Position numbers and translations under genes: made by a program. 64,000 bases of DNA from Niallia sp. Man26. Lineage in GTDB: Bacteria; Bacillota; Bacilli; Bacillales; Cytobacillaceae. Location of the stretch: the NCBI RefSeq assembly GCF_022049065.2, contig NZ_CP095745.1, forward strand, positions 62,001 to 126,000, given 5' to 3'. The notes beneath the pieces are model-generated. The model was not told where the DNA came from, made no database searches, and saw nothing but the letters and a program-made list of their open reading frames with translations. Below are positions 34,663 to 43,631 of this stretch, one piece after another; the first letter of the stretch is position 1, and each line of letters begins with the position of its first letter.

Positions 34663-35580
34663 TTAAGCTACTATTGGTTCTTGTATAAATGCATGCATAT
34701 GAGGGATGTCCTTCAACATTTTCTCCTCTTGAAACACAAACTATTTCTTCCCAATAGAGAAGAGTATGCGGATGAGCTTATTACACAAAGCAATTAAAGA
34801 CTGCATCTTTTTCAACGGATTATCAGGTCTCGTTATATGCTTTATTCTTGGCTACTAGAATCATAGATGCCCGAAATAGTAGTGCTTTTAGTTTCTTTCG
34901 GCCACGTTTCGTAATTTTGGTTTTCCCTTTATGCTTTCCTGAAGTTTTTTCTTTTCAGCTTAATCTGGCCAATTTGGTTATTTGATGAGGATGATTATAT
35001 TCACTCAAATTCAAACCCGCCACTGTATCGCGTCCAATACCTGTTATTTCTAACATTTAATCAACTCCATGAATATCCTGAAGTAGTGTATCCAGAGTTT
35101 GTTCAAGCTCTTCGAACATGGCTTGTATGAGTTCATACTTTTGGATTAACGTTCTTAATATTCCATTTTAGCCATCATGGCACCCTGACGGATGACAATC
35201 GAGCGATTGGCTCCTTCTTTTAAAGTTTGAAGCTTCTTCATCCCTATACTACGTTTCACTGCTTGCCTTACGTATTCTAGTAATTCTTCTTCTGTATATC
35301 TCACCAGTTCTTCTGGTAATTTTAATGTCATTTTTAGTTGGAGAGTTATCTTCTAGCTCCTTACTGTGCTTGTCGTGTAAATCTGTTCCTCCATTAGTAG
35401 AATATGAGCTAAATTAAGCCAATAATGGCCTGTTGGCTCCATTCCAATAATGACAGACTCCATTTCGTATGACTCTTTTATTTGATTAATCCAATTAATA
35501 AAAGTCCTAAATCCTTTATGAGTATTATCAAAAAAACAAGTAGAACCTAGCTCTATTCCACGATAATCCTGTGCTCTACT
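34663..35580 (-). pseudogene. IS110-family transposase remnant
   Basis: Read on the minus strand in several frames: GIELGSTCFFDNTHKGF near the N-terminus, ESVIIGMEPTGHYWLN (DEDD-domain segment), then LEITGIGRDTVAGLNLSEYN, HPHQITKLARLS, GKTKITKRGRKKLKALLFRA and NPLKKMQSLIALCNKLIRIL, and a C-terminus DIPHMHAFIQ. These are the IS110/IS1111 order and motifs. At least two in-frame stops (after LARLS and SIGKK) and several frameshifts make it dead. Non-coding flanks, about 34430-34660 and 35580-35700, have the composition of IS ends. Confidence 0.7.
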
Positions 35581-35699
35581 ACGCTGCTATCCGACTCCCT
35601 AAACAGCATTTGGTTTCCTTGCTTATTATCGCTTGTACACCATACTCTTCTATAAAGAAGAGACCGATAGGATCTCCCGAGTTCCCCGCTGTGGTAGAA

Positions 35700-36650
35700 A
35701 ACTAGCGCGCACAATCAAATATGATTCACGTTTCTTGTAGCCCCCCCTACGATCCTGGACGTTCGGATTTCCCGAGTCCGGTTCTGACCTTGGATTAATC
35801 ACCTACCAGCCTTCCCATACAACCGCAGGATTAAATGTTGGACACATATTCCCCCTCATTTGTAGGTTTACTTGTAAGTTAGTTTAAACATACTTTATAG
35901 CTCTGAGTCTATAATGCTTAAACATTCCAAGTGCCCAGAGGTCCTTTGCCCTATCACAGGTGTTACCTTGATAGAAAGAAGTGTAATTTCCTTACACTTA
36001 AGAAGGCATTACCCTTCCCTCATTGCTACTACGACCTCATGCGCCAATCCTAAATTATCCTACCATTTTCTATTAGCCTCTTATATGATAGGTCTTTATT
36101 GGTTAGTACCTTCCCAATTTGAAATAGGACCTTCCCCTCGTTATCTCTGAAAATCTTTCCACAGATGCCAGAACCCATACCCCGGCTGCTCTTACGGTGC
36201 TTTTGACCGTTTCTTCCCGAAAGACATTGGTCTTCCCCCGTTAGGCAAAGGTCGAGGCTAAGCAAAATATCCCTCGAACAGTTTCTTTGAGGGGCGTAGA
36301 TTTCGGAATTGCAGTATTCGTTAAATCCTCCTTCTGGCCTCTGTGTTTACTCGCTACACAGACTGTTCCGACCTTATCCTCTCTGTGTAGAATAGGCCGC
36401 CGTGACTTTTACTTCCAAGCAGAACGCAGTTCGTTACCTCCCCACGCATTGGATATGCTAGTCACCCGAATCGGTCAATTGATGACTGGAGACTTTATTC
36501 TCAGACTTGATGGCTGCTCCACCTAACTGTCTACGCTTATAGATTAAAGTTACCTTTAATCCCCAAGACTCGCTACGAGCGAATGGCTAGTAATACTCGG
36601 CGGGAAGCCCACCCGCTATATGATACGACCTAGGCTCGGCCGCACATCTG
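35700..36650 (-). mobile_element. probable group II intron remnant without a working reverse transcriptase
   Basis: This stretch is clearly richer in G+C than its surroundings and full of short palindromes, as in structured RNA. On the minus strand it begins GTGCGGCCGAGCCTAGGTCG at about 36647; GTGYG is the group II intron 5' consensus. A purine-rich run near 36310 may be the ribosome site of a lost intron ORF. No reverse transcriptase motif is left, and open frames inside (for example 36050-36265) show no family signature. Domain V was not identified, so the call is tentative. Confidence 0.4.
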
Positions 36651-36671
36651 CCTTGTTTGTGTATAAAATCG

Positions 36672-36705
36672 ATTTCTACACTTATTATAGGTATGTTGCC
36701 ATTCT
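36672..36705 (+). repeat. directional intergenic repeat, copy 11 (right part only)
   Basis: ACTTATTATAGGTATGTTGC matches the right end of the unit (TTATTACAGGAATGCTGCC) with a few differences. Confidence 0.5.
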
Positions 36706-36905
36706 TCACTTAAGAAAAGGACCTTCCAAGTGTACTTAAAGTAAATGCCCTGTTTGTACAAAAAGCAGTGCTGTAACCCCTGAGTTATTTTAAATTACTT
36801 ATTGAATATATCAAAAAGTAAGACTTAACGGACAACTCTTCAATCATACCTCGATGATCACTTTTGCAATATTTCAGATAATTAAAATTAATTCACTTGA
36901 ATATA

Positions 36906-36935
36906 TTGACACATACCTAACACATGTAATAAAAT
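36906..36935 (+). promoter_or_regulatory. promoter of the winged-helix gene
   Basis: TTGACA (36906-36911) and TAAAAT (36930-36935) with 18-bp spacing; an upstream TG may extend the -10 box. Transcription should start close to ATG 36944. Confidence 0.55.
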
Positions 36936-36943
36936 ACTTACAT

Positions 36944-37273
36944 ATGAAAGAACAATATTCTAAAGAAACATTATTGAAGTCTCTTGAAGCCATGGCCAAT
37001 CCACACAGATTAAAAATCATTGCAATTTTAGCAACAGGTAGACAATATGTAAGTGAACTAGCTCGAAATTTAGAAATTAGCAGGCCTTTACTTTACTTAC
37101 ATTTACAAAAATTAGAGGAGGTTAATTTAGTCAAAAGTAATTTAGAAATTTCTACATCAGGTAAGGCGTTAAAATTTTATGAATTAAGTTCTTTTGAAAT
37201 TCAGTTAGATAAAAATGTTATTTTTGAACTATTCCAACAAGAATTGAAAGATAATTTAAAAGGAGATTTTTAA
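36944..37273 (+). CDS. winged-helix transcriptional regulator
   Basis: 109 residues from ATG 36944. The frame is open back to 36854, but the promoter lies in that extension. The ArsR/MarR-like core is LEAMANPHRLKIIAILATGR, YVSELARNLEISRPLLYLHL and a short wing. No metal-site cysteines are present. The next gene, a small membrane protein, begins 2 bp after the stop, so the two form an operon; this arrangement (HTH plus small membrane protein) is seen with envelope-stress modules. The ATG lies almost at the predicted transcription start and lacks a ribosome site. Confidence 0.75.
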   Translation: MKEQYSKETLLKSLEAMANPHRLKIIAILATGRQYVSELARNLEISRPLLYLHLQKLEEVNLVKSNLEISTSGKALKFYELSSFEIQLDKNVIFELFQQELKDNLKGDF

Positions 37274-37274
37274 C

Positions 37275-37508
37275 TTGACGAATGTAACTACTTATTTAGG
37301 CTTATTTTCTTTTATACAAATGTTTCTTCCTATCATTTTGATCCTAATTATTCTTTTTTTCATTATAAAAACTGTTAAAAAGTATGAAAAAAGGGCTGAT
37401 GAAAGATTAAGGCTAGAAAAACAACAGGTTGAAAGTAACCAAAAGAAATTAGATGAGATTCATCAAAAAATTGATAATGTTGAAAAAATGTTAAAAGAAA
37501 TTGAATAA
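37275..37508 (+). CDS. small membrane protein with coiled-coil tail
   Basis: 77 residues, TTG start with AAAAGGAGA 9 bp upstream. One hydrophobic helix (about 10-32) is followed by a highly charged helix (KKYEKRADERLRLEKQQ… NVEKMLKEIE) likely to form a coiled coil in the cytoplasm. Not assigned to a family. It is translationally close to the winged-helix gene and may sense or tether it. Confidence 0.7.
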   Translation: MTNVTTYLGLFSFIQMFLPIILILIILFFIIKTVKKYEKRADERLRLEKQQVESNQKKLDEIHQKIDNVEKMLKEIE

Positions 37509-37512
37509 TAAA

Positions 37513-37547
37513 TAAAAAAATCTCTTTAAAAATAAAGAGATTTTTTT
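37513..37547. terminator. bidirectional terminator
   Basis: AAAAAAATCTCTTTA-AAAA-TAAAGAGATTTTTTT, between the plus-strand operon and the convergent secreted-protein gene. Confidence 0.88.
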
Positions 37548-37552
37548 ATTTA

Positions 37553-38311
37553 TTAGTAACTATATTCAGTATAATATGAGTCTTTTCCAACAAAAAGCTT
37601 TACCCAACAAGTGCTGCTTGTAGCGCCGTTAAATGCAACCCAAGTAAAATCAAGTTTAGCAGAAGCTTTTCCATTTAGGTTTTCTGTTTTTCTAGTAATT
37701 TTAAGGTTGTCGTAAGAAGCAGTTCCTCCTACGCCAACAATTTTATAGTCATATACTCTTGAAATATAGTCATTTCCACCTTGTACAATAGTAAAATCAG
37801 CATAAAAGTGTGCATTAGCTATTCCAGTATATACATAAGCTTTAGCTTTTTTGAAATTTTTATAACCACTACCACTTGTAACAGTTCCTGGGCTAACTGC
37901 GAATGTTGAAAAACCACCAGTCGTTGGAGCCTTTTCTGTAAATTCTACAATATTTGGTTCTATTGTTGTTACTGCAATAGATCCATCTTTAAAAGTGGAT
38001 ATTGTTTCAACTCCATTATCTTCTGTTGTTTTTTCAACAGTATTAACAGGTTCTTGACCTTGTTTAATAGAATCCCATACTTCACCACTCTTTAATTTTG
38101 AAATCAATTGGTCTTGAGTTGCCACATCTACATTGTAACTAGTTAAAAAGTCTTTTAAAGATGCTATATCTTCAGCAGTTATTCGCTGAGATTGTTCCAC
38201 TATATTATTTGAGGTTGGACTATCTAACTCACTAGCAAAACTTGTGGTAGCTCCCAACCCAAGAGAAAGTGCTAAAACTGGAATAGTTAAACCTGTAATT
38301 AATTTTTTCAA
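37553..38311 (-). CDS. secreted protein of unknown function
   Basis: 252 residues from TTG 38311, which has GGCGG upstream; a TTG at 38350 has no ribosome site. A signal peptide (KKLITGLTIPVLALSLGLG… SFASELD) is clear. The C-terminal domain (about 140-252) is rich in Gly, Thr, Tyr and Lys (GTVTSGSGYKNFKKAKAYVY, LDFTWVAFNGATSSTCWVKL) and looks like a beta-sandwich. Possibly related to the DUF5626-type secreted proteins of Bacillaceae; not certain. Its terminator is shared with the convergent operon. Confidence 0.65.
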   Translation of the reverse strand: MKKLITGLTIPVLALSLGLGATTSFASELDSPTSNNIVEQSQRITAEDIASLKDFLTSYNVDVATQDQLISKLKSGEVWDSIKQGQEPVNTVEKTTEDNGVETISTFKDGSIAVTTIEPNIVEFTEKAPTTGGFSTFAVSPGTVTSGSGYKNFKKAKAYVYTGIANAHFYADFTIVQGGNDYISRVYDYKIVGVGGTASYDNLKITRKTENLNGKASAKLDFTWVAFNGATSSTCWVKLFVGKDSYYTEYSY

Positions 38312-38933
38312 ACCGAACCCGCCTTTTTGTAATTTTCTTAATTTTCCCAAATAACAATTTGATTATAAACCCATACTAGTGATAAATCTACTATTTTTGT
38401 ATAAAAATTCTATTTTTTTAAAAAAAAGGTTAATTAATTATTATCTATTCATAAATTTTGTTTTAAAATAATATTAAATAATTACTAAAATAAAATGAAA
38501 AATCTCACCAAGAAGATTTTTTACATAGGCATTGTGGGATTGATTAAACTTCCTAAAATCGTTAAAACAATTTTTTTGTTATAAATAATGCTAGTAGAAC
38601 GGAATCTCCCGAGTTTCTTGTTCTAATGAGAATCCCCTTTATTTGTAATTCCCTTTCCTTCACGTTTATACAAAACTGCACTACTAATAATAATAAGGAG
38701 TTTAATACTATTTTTTTTCTTTCCAGATTAAACTCCTTATTGTAAATTGTAAAAAGAAAAAACCACCCTATAAGGTGGTCGGAAAACTATTTATTTAACT
38801 AAGTAACGAAAATACAGTGCTATTGCTAACATTTAATATAGTTCTGCTAACATCACTTTTCTTTACACCCTATTCTTTTAGCATTGATAGTATTTGATTG
38901 TCATGGATTTGAGTCAATAATTTTGGACACAAA
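38312..38933. other. gene-free gap with large hairpins
   Basis: AATAAGGAGTTTAAT (38692-38706) and ATTAAACTCCTTATT (38727-38741) are perfect 15-bp arms around a T-rich 20-base loop. ACCACC/GGTGGT (38762-38779) is a second hairpin with TTTTTT on the minus strand. No open frame of interest here. Confidence 0.55.
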
Positions 38934-38944
38934 AAAGTTAAGTA

Positions 38945-39962
38945 TTAAGCGGTTCTTCTAATCTGATCCTCCATAGCTTGAGATGTTTGATAGCCGATGC
39001 TGCTGTGAATTCTGTTTCTGTTGTACGCCCTCTATAAACTGAAACATGGCCAGCTTCGCTGCCCGGTAGTCTGTGTACTAGATATGATAGACTTCTTCTT
39101 TCTTTAATATGGCGTGAAATGACTCTATACAGGTATTGTCATAAGGACAGCCTTTCTGACTGAAAGACTGCCTGATTCCGTATTTTTGGACATGCTGAGT
39201 AAACTCACTGCTGGTATATTGTGAGCCAAGATCGGTATGAAGAATTAAGCCCTTTCGGGGATTTTGAGAAAAACAGGCGTTTTGAAGTGCTTCGATCACT
39301 AATTCCGAAGTCATAAAACGAGAAAAAGAATAGCCAACAATTTTTTTCGAATGCAGATCCAATACAGAGGCCAGATAGCACCAGCCGTCTTTTACCGTAG
39401 GAATATACGTAATATCCGCCACCCATTTCTCATTGATCGTACAGGTAGAGAAGTCTCTTTTTAAAAGATTACCCAGCTGCACAACCTTTTCTTTTGAGGG
39501 GAAAGGACGGTATTTTTTCCTGGTAATCGAACGGATGCATGCCTTTCTCATTAAGCGCCGGACACGCTTCAGGCTTAAACAAACCCCGTTGTTTGATAAG
39601 GTCTTATGGATTTTCGGTACGCCATAACGCGCCTTACTTTCCAGGTGAATCCGTTGGATTTCCTGCGTGATTTCCTGGTTTTTCAGTTCACGTTTTGACG
39701 TCGTTTTTTCAAGGGAGCCATAGTAGCTGCTTCTTGGCACGGCCAGTACTTCGCACATTTTCTGGACGGGATATTGATCCTTGTGTTCCTCGATAAAATC
39801 GATGAGCTCTAATTCGGTTACTTTTTCGCGAATATGGCCATAGACCTTTTTAGGATTTCTACCTCCTGTTTTAACGGAAGGTTTTCTTTCTGAATCTCGG
39901 CTAACTCTTTTGGTGTCAGCGCCTCTTTTTCTGAACCAATAGGGGTAAAGTCTTTCGCCCAT
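38945..39962 (-). pseudogene. IS3 orfB transposase with damaged C-terminus
   Basis: The DDE core is whole: WVADITYIP (D), LILHTDLGSQYTS (D) and CIESFHAILKKEE (E), preceded by an IS3 HTH_21-type segment. Translation stops at TAG (39080-39078) after VYHI. The same frame goes on YTDYRAAKLAMFQFIEG and then shifts by one base to YNRNRIHSSIGYQ… AMEDQIRRTA, TAA at 38945. So the last 45 residues are cut off by a nonsense codon and a frameshift. OrfB is normally made as an orfAB fusion by -1 frameshifting. It is probably inactive. Confidence 0.78.
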
Positions 39963-40102
39963 TTATATATCGTTACTTCTGATACGCCATATTCGCTGCT
40001 TAATTCTTTAACCGGGCTGCCGGAATGATACAAATCCACATTCGTTTTCTTAAAATCATCGTTATATTTTTTGCCTGCAGGTTTACGTTCCAATTCGGAC
40101 AC
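39818..40102 (-). CDS. IS3-family orfA (HTH) protein
   Basis: 94 residues. KKYNDDFKKTNVDLYHSG, then VKELSSEYGVSEVTIYKWAKD is the transposase-8-type helix-turn-helix that binds the inverted repeats, followed by a leucine-zipper-like helix (LAEIQKENLPLKQEVEILK). It overlaps orfB; the frame ends FAKK-stop at an A AAA AAG site where -1 slippage would fuse it to orfB. Confidence 0.8.
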   Translation of the reverse strand: MSELERKPAGKKYNDDFKKTNVDLYHSGSPVKELSSEYGVSEVTIYKWAKDFTPIGSEKEALTPKELAEIQKENLPLKQEVEILKRSMAIFAKK

Positions 40103-40145
40103 ATCCTCTCAAAATAATTGTAAGGACTTAATTAAATTGTGTCCA

Positions 40146-40504
40146 TGAAACTATACTAACTCCACTCCAATCTACAGTTTTACTTATTCCTAAAAATGAT
40201 GATTTTTAACAACTAATTCGCATCAATTAAAAGGTATTGATTTACATAGCAATACCTTTCTCTAATAACTACTACGTACTCATTTTCCATCAGTATTGCT
40301 TTATAATAATTTTACGTTCTCTTAAAACGCTAAATTAATAAAAGGTGAATATTTTATCCAATTTCAGAACCGAGAAGTCACATTCTAAATGTAAATTATT
40401 TTATTTCAAATAAATTAATTTACATTTATTTTTAAGAAAGTGAAACCAAAGTTGAGTCTGTAATCGTTAATCTTATAGGGAAACAACTCAAGGGAGGGAA
40501 ATCC
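40146..40504. promoter_or_regulatory. upstream region of the ECF sigma operon
   Basis: TGAAAC (40441-40446) and CGTT (40465) resemble an ECF -35/-10 pair, but the 18-bp spacing is longer than the usual 16. If real it would mean autoregulation. The rest of the gap holds no gene. Confidence 0.35.
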
Positions 40505-41077
40505 TTGAATAATAATCAAGTTTTAATAAATAAAATAAAAGCTGGTGACAAAGAAGCCTTTAATGAACTGGTAGTTGATATTCTCCCTTCAGCTTATAAA
40601 ATGGCCTTATCTATCCTAAAATCTAAAGAATTTGCTGAAGAATCCTTACAGCTTACTTTGGAACTGGTTTATATAAGTATCCTTAAAAAGGACTTAGCAA
40701 TGACAAATTTTAAAGCCTGGTTTTTCAGAGTTCTGTACACTAAGTCTATTGATACTTATAGAAAATACAAACGGGAGCAAAATTTACAACTATTAAACGT
40801 AGATATTGATTTCTCTTACAATGAACCTTCTACTCAAGCGAAGATAATTGAATCGGAAAATAAAAGAGAAGTAATTAACCTCTTAAAGCAATTAAAAGAA
40901 GAAGAAAGAACACCTATTATTCTGTATTATTACGAGGGCTTCTCAATAACGGAAATTTCCTCTATTTTAGATATTAATAGCAACACAATAAAAACTAGAA
41001 TGGCAAGAGGTAGGAGAAAACTAAAGAAAATAATTAATGCGTTACAGTCCAAGGAGGGAGGATTCTATGAGCAGTAA
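40505..41077 (+). CDS. ECF-type RNA polymerase sigma factor
   Basis: 190 residues, TTG start after GGGAGGGAAATCC. Region 2 (DILPSAYKMALSILKSKEFAEE… NFKAWFFRVLYTKSIDTYRKY) and region 4 (LKEEERTPIILYYYEGFSITEISSIL… NTIKTRMARGRRKLKK) are complete, so it should direct transcription. It overlaps the anti-sigma gene by 11 bp, a common translational coupling. Closest by eye to the SigV/SigW/SigX type of envelope-stress sigma factors; the regulon could include the secreted proteins on both sides. Confidence 0.87.
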   Translation: MNNNQVLINKIKAGDKEAFNELVVDILPSAYKMALSILKSKEFAEESLQLTLELVYISILKKDLAMTNFKAWFFRVLYTKSIDTYRKYKREQNLQLLNVDIDFSYNEPSTQAKIIESENKREVINLLKQLKEEERTPIILYYYEGFSITEISSILDINSNTIKTRMARGRRKLKKIINALQSKEGGFYEQ

Positions 41078-41978
41078 TAAAAATGATAAATCAAACTCTG
41101 TTGATACTTCTGTTCCTAAATCCATACATGTATTTGTTGATTCTCTTCCAGAAAAATATATTAACGGGAATATAGATAAGAAACTTGAAAAAGAAATGGA
41201 ACTTGAATGGAAAAAATTCAATACAGGCTCCCAAAAAAATAAAAAACAAAAATTTTTGATAAGCATGGTTTCTGTTGCTTCTATCTTTATTATTTTTATT
41301 ATGCTAGGCTTTGTTTCACCAACTATGGCTAATATGATGACAAAAATACCTTTAATTAATATCTTATTTGAATCAGAATCTCCTCTTAATGAAGAAATAA
41401 TTACAGTATTAGAGGAGAATAATTATAAATGGGATGGAGTTAATATTTCTGTTGAAGATAAACTAGTTTCAATTAGTTTATTAGATGATAAGGAAAATAA
41501 TAAAGATAAAATGGAGGAAATAGAAAAAGTAACTAAAGAAATACTTAATCAAAGGGGATATAATGCCTATTCCGTAGCGGTTACAATTGATTCTCTAGAT
41601 AAAAATGTAGATACTAGCAAAAGTATAGACGGAAATATACGAATTATTGATGAAAATGTTATGAAGAACGACCCTGAAGTAAAATGGGCAACTACTTTTA
41701 TTCCAGCCATAAGTTCAGCATTAACTTCAAAAACTGAGTTAAAAGTAATTGGAATATCTCACTCTTACAAAGAAGGCAGAGTATACGTTGAGATATATAC
41801 TTCTTTATCATCCCTTAAGGCAGAGAGCAGTAAAGAAGTTGTAGAATCTATTAAGGAATCGATTAAAAGTTATTTAGAATCAGAAAAAGTCAACAAACTA
41901 TTAAATAATGATAAATATATTATAAATCTTTTCAATAAAGACAAAAGTGAAGAATCAACCATTATGGAGAAAGCATAA
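41067..41978 (+). CDS. membrane-bound anti-sigma factor, DUF4179/DUF4030-like
   Basis: 303 residues from ATG 41067, which has AAGGAGGGAGGATTCT in front and lies inside the sigma gene end. A cytoplasmic N-terminal part (about 1-65), one transmembrane helix (KFLISMVSVASIFIIFIMLG) and a large outer domain rich in Asp, Glu and Lys fit a sigma-holding membrane protein. There is no cysteine zinc motif (no ZAS). Signal unknown; release by regulated proteolysis is the usual mode. Confidence 0.78.
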   Translation: MSSNKNDKSNSVDTSVPKSIHVFVDSLPEKYINGNIDKKLEKEMELEWKKFNTGSQKNKKQKFLISMVSVASIFIIFIMLGFVSPTMANMMTKIPLINILFESESPLNEEIITVLEENNYKWDGVNISVEDKLVSISLLDDKENNKDKMEEIEKVTKEILNQRGYNAYSVAVTIDSLDKNVDTSKSIDGNIRIIDENVMKNDPEVKWATTFIPAISSALTSKTELKVIGISHSYKEGRVYVEIYTSLSSLKAESSKEVVESIKESIKSYLESEKVNKLLNNDKYIINLFNKDKSEESTIMEKA

Positions 41979-41983
41979 AAAAA

Positions 41984-42012
41984 GAGCATCTAATCATTAT
42001 GTTAGATGCTCC
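41984..42012. terminator. bidirectional terminator
   Basis: GAGCATCTAA-N9-TTAGATGCTC with an A run before it (T run on the minus strand). It serves the sigma operon and the convergent secreted-protein gene. Confidence 0.85.
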
Positions 42013-42023
42013 TTACTTACAAC

Positions 42024-42575
42024 TTAGTCATAAGCAGTTACTGTTACAGAAGTAAAAGGTTGCGTTAATTTTCTTAAATATAATTCCGCTTTTTTATTAT
42101 TACCATCTGTAAAGGATCTTACATTCCAGCTTAAATCATAAGTAGATGTAATACTTGGTAATTCAAAGGAAGAAACCAAATCATCATCATTTAACGGATC
42201 TTCTTCCATCAGTTTGTATTGCCATTTGAGCCCTTTTGCTGGTGTCTTTTGGGAAATTACCATTCTAAAATCTCCTCCATGCGAAGAGAATGTACTTGAT
42301 TTAGTTTTAAATGTAGATGATCCCATTAAATCCCAAGTACCAGCTCCAAAAATACTAATCTGATTTTGTATATAGTTAGGGTCTGTGGAAATTAGTTTTA
42401 TTTTTGGATTTACTGTGGAAACATCATTTACACCATCTTCTGGTCCATCGTTAGTTACTGCAGCGCTTTTTGTTTCTTCGTTATTAGCTTGTGTTTCTTC
42501 CGCAAATACTAAGTTGCTAACTGGTAATGCTATTAATACTACTAAGGTACAAACAACTATTTTTTTAAGATTCAT
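42024..42575 (-). CDS. secreted protein of unknown function
   Basis: 183 residues with a signal peptide (MNLKKIVVCTLVVLIALPV… VFAEE). A low-complexity linker rich in Asn, Glu, Thr is followed by a C-terminal beta-rich domain (ISIFGAGTWDLMGSSTF, WNVRSFTDGNNKKAELYLRKL). Start has GGGGTAGAAAGAGTA before ATG. It lies beside the sigma/anti-sigma pair with a shared terminator. No family recognised; it may be part of that stress response. Confidence 0.65.
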   Translation of the reverse strand: MNLKKIVVCTLVVLIALPVSNLVFAEETQANNEETKSAAVTNDGPEDGVNDVSTVNPKIKLISTDPNYIQNQISIFGAGTWDLMGSSTFKTKSSTFSSHGGDFRMVISQKTPAKGLKWQYKLMEEDPLNDDDLVSSFELPSITSTYDLSWNVRSFTDGNNKKAELYLRKLTQPFTSVTVTAYD

Positions 42576-42691
42576 TACTCTTTCTACCCCTCTGCTTCTC
42601 TAGAATATAACAAGCCTATTAAAATATTACCATAGTTATACAATTATGTATATTTTTATAAAATATTTATCGACTTACCTAGGAGACTATA

Positions 42692-43177
42692 ATGGATATA
42701 AAAAAGAGAAATATACAAAAACTATATACTGATAAAATGCAAAATCGAGAGGAAAATAAAGGTAAATCATTACTATTATTTTGCCTATTAGCGTTGTCCG
42801 TTCTTGTATTACTGCAAAACAATACTACGAAACACTCTTTATTCCCTTTTGATAAGGATAAAGAATATACATACTATACAGGAGAAGAAGGTGAAAAAAC
42901 GACAATCTTAGTGGTTACAGATCTAATTGATAAAGCATTGAAAGGGAGCAATCCAAATTTCTTAAAATTGTCTTTAATATATAATAGAGAAATTAGTCAA
43001 ATAGTAATTGAAACATCTCTTGAAATAGATAGTGAATATACGAGCCTTAATTCAGAGCAGATTGTTCGAATAGTTCGCGAAATAAAAAATAATAATGTTT
43101 TGTTAAAGGAGAAAGAAATTGATGTAGTGATTAAGTCAAAGGAAAACAATGAAATTTTTCATAATCTAATAAAATAA
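42692..43177 (+). CDS. single-pass membrane protein of unknown function
   Basis: 161 residues, AGGAGACTATA before ATG. A basic N-terminus (1-25), one hydrophobic helix (LLLFCLLALSVLVLLQ), then an outer domain with alternating charged and hydrophobic residues. No cysteines or catalytic motifs. Possibly another envelope protein of the sigma locus. It is the last plus-strand gene before the conjugation block. Confidence 0.6.
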   Translation: MDIKKRNIQKLYTDKMQNREENKGKSLLLFCLLALSVLVLLQNNTTKHSLFPFDKDKEYTYYTGEEGEKTTILVVTDLIDKALKGSNPNFLKLSLIYNREISQIVIETSLEIDSEYTSLNSEQIVRIVREIKNNNVLLKEKEIDVVIKSKENNEIFHNLIK

Positions 43178-43530
43178 GAAAAGCATCAACTGATTATCAA
43201 GTGAGAACGAAATAATATTTTTATTTCTTGGCTAAAATTAGAGAAAATAGAGACTTTGGAATATCCGAAAATTTAAATACCGGATGCATATGATATAGGT
43301 CTATCTATCCGAACTTTCATCATTAGTATTTAACTTTTAGCAATCCTTTAATGGTCTAGTGTATTATTCTTATTTGCTTTGGAAGCCTATAGTTTTTTCT
43401 TCAACTTACTCCACCGAGAGTCCATCTTCAATCATTTAATTAACGAAGTTGATTGCCATTCAGCTAAAACATTAAAAGAACTAAAAATAAAAAGAAATCA
43501 CTATATCAACTATAGATACCAATGGAATTA
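43178..43530. other. gene-free gap
   Basis: A-T-rich spacer between convergent genes. I see no ORF with a ribosome site and no repeat element; the directional repeats do not occur in this or later gaps. Confidence 0.5.
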
Positions 43531-43561
43531 AAAAAAGTAGCTCCTATTCAGTATAAGAGCC
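43531..43561 (-). terminator. terminator of the conjugation operon
   Basis: GGCTCTTA-N7-TAGGAGCT with seven T residues on the minus strand, 70 bp after the topB stop. Confidence 0.75.
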
Positions 43562-43631
43562 ACCTTCAAGCTGCTTAATCTCTTTTTTATTGTGTACTTG
43601 ACAGGGAAACAGTTTATAGGCATCTTTTACT

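Larger units (their letters stand above)
38934..40145 (-). mobile_element. IS3-family (IS150-like) insertion sequence
   Basis: About 1.2 kb bounded by TGGACACAA (38934-38942) and TTGTGTCCA (40137-40145). It holds an orfA with an HTH, an orfB with the DDE domain, and an A AAA AAG slip site in their overlap. I could not identify a certain target duplication. Base composition is richer in G+C than the neighbours, as expected of a transferred element. Confidence 0.8.

Noticed and set aside
36050..36526. Open frames in the intron-like island
   Set aside because: No ribosome sites or family motifs; the DNA looks like structured RNA remnant.
38926..40155. Clear target-site duplication of the IS3 element
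   Set aside because: Flanking bases (TTT on the left, TGA on the right) do not match, so no duplication is claimed.
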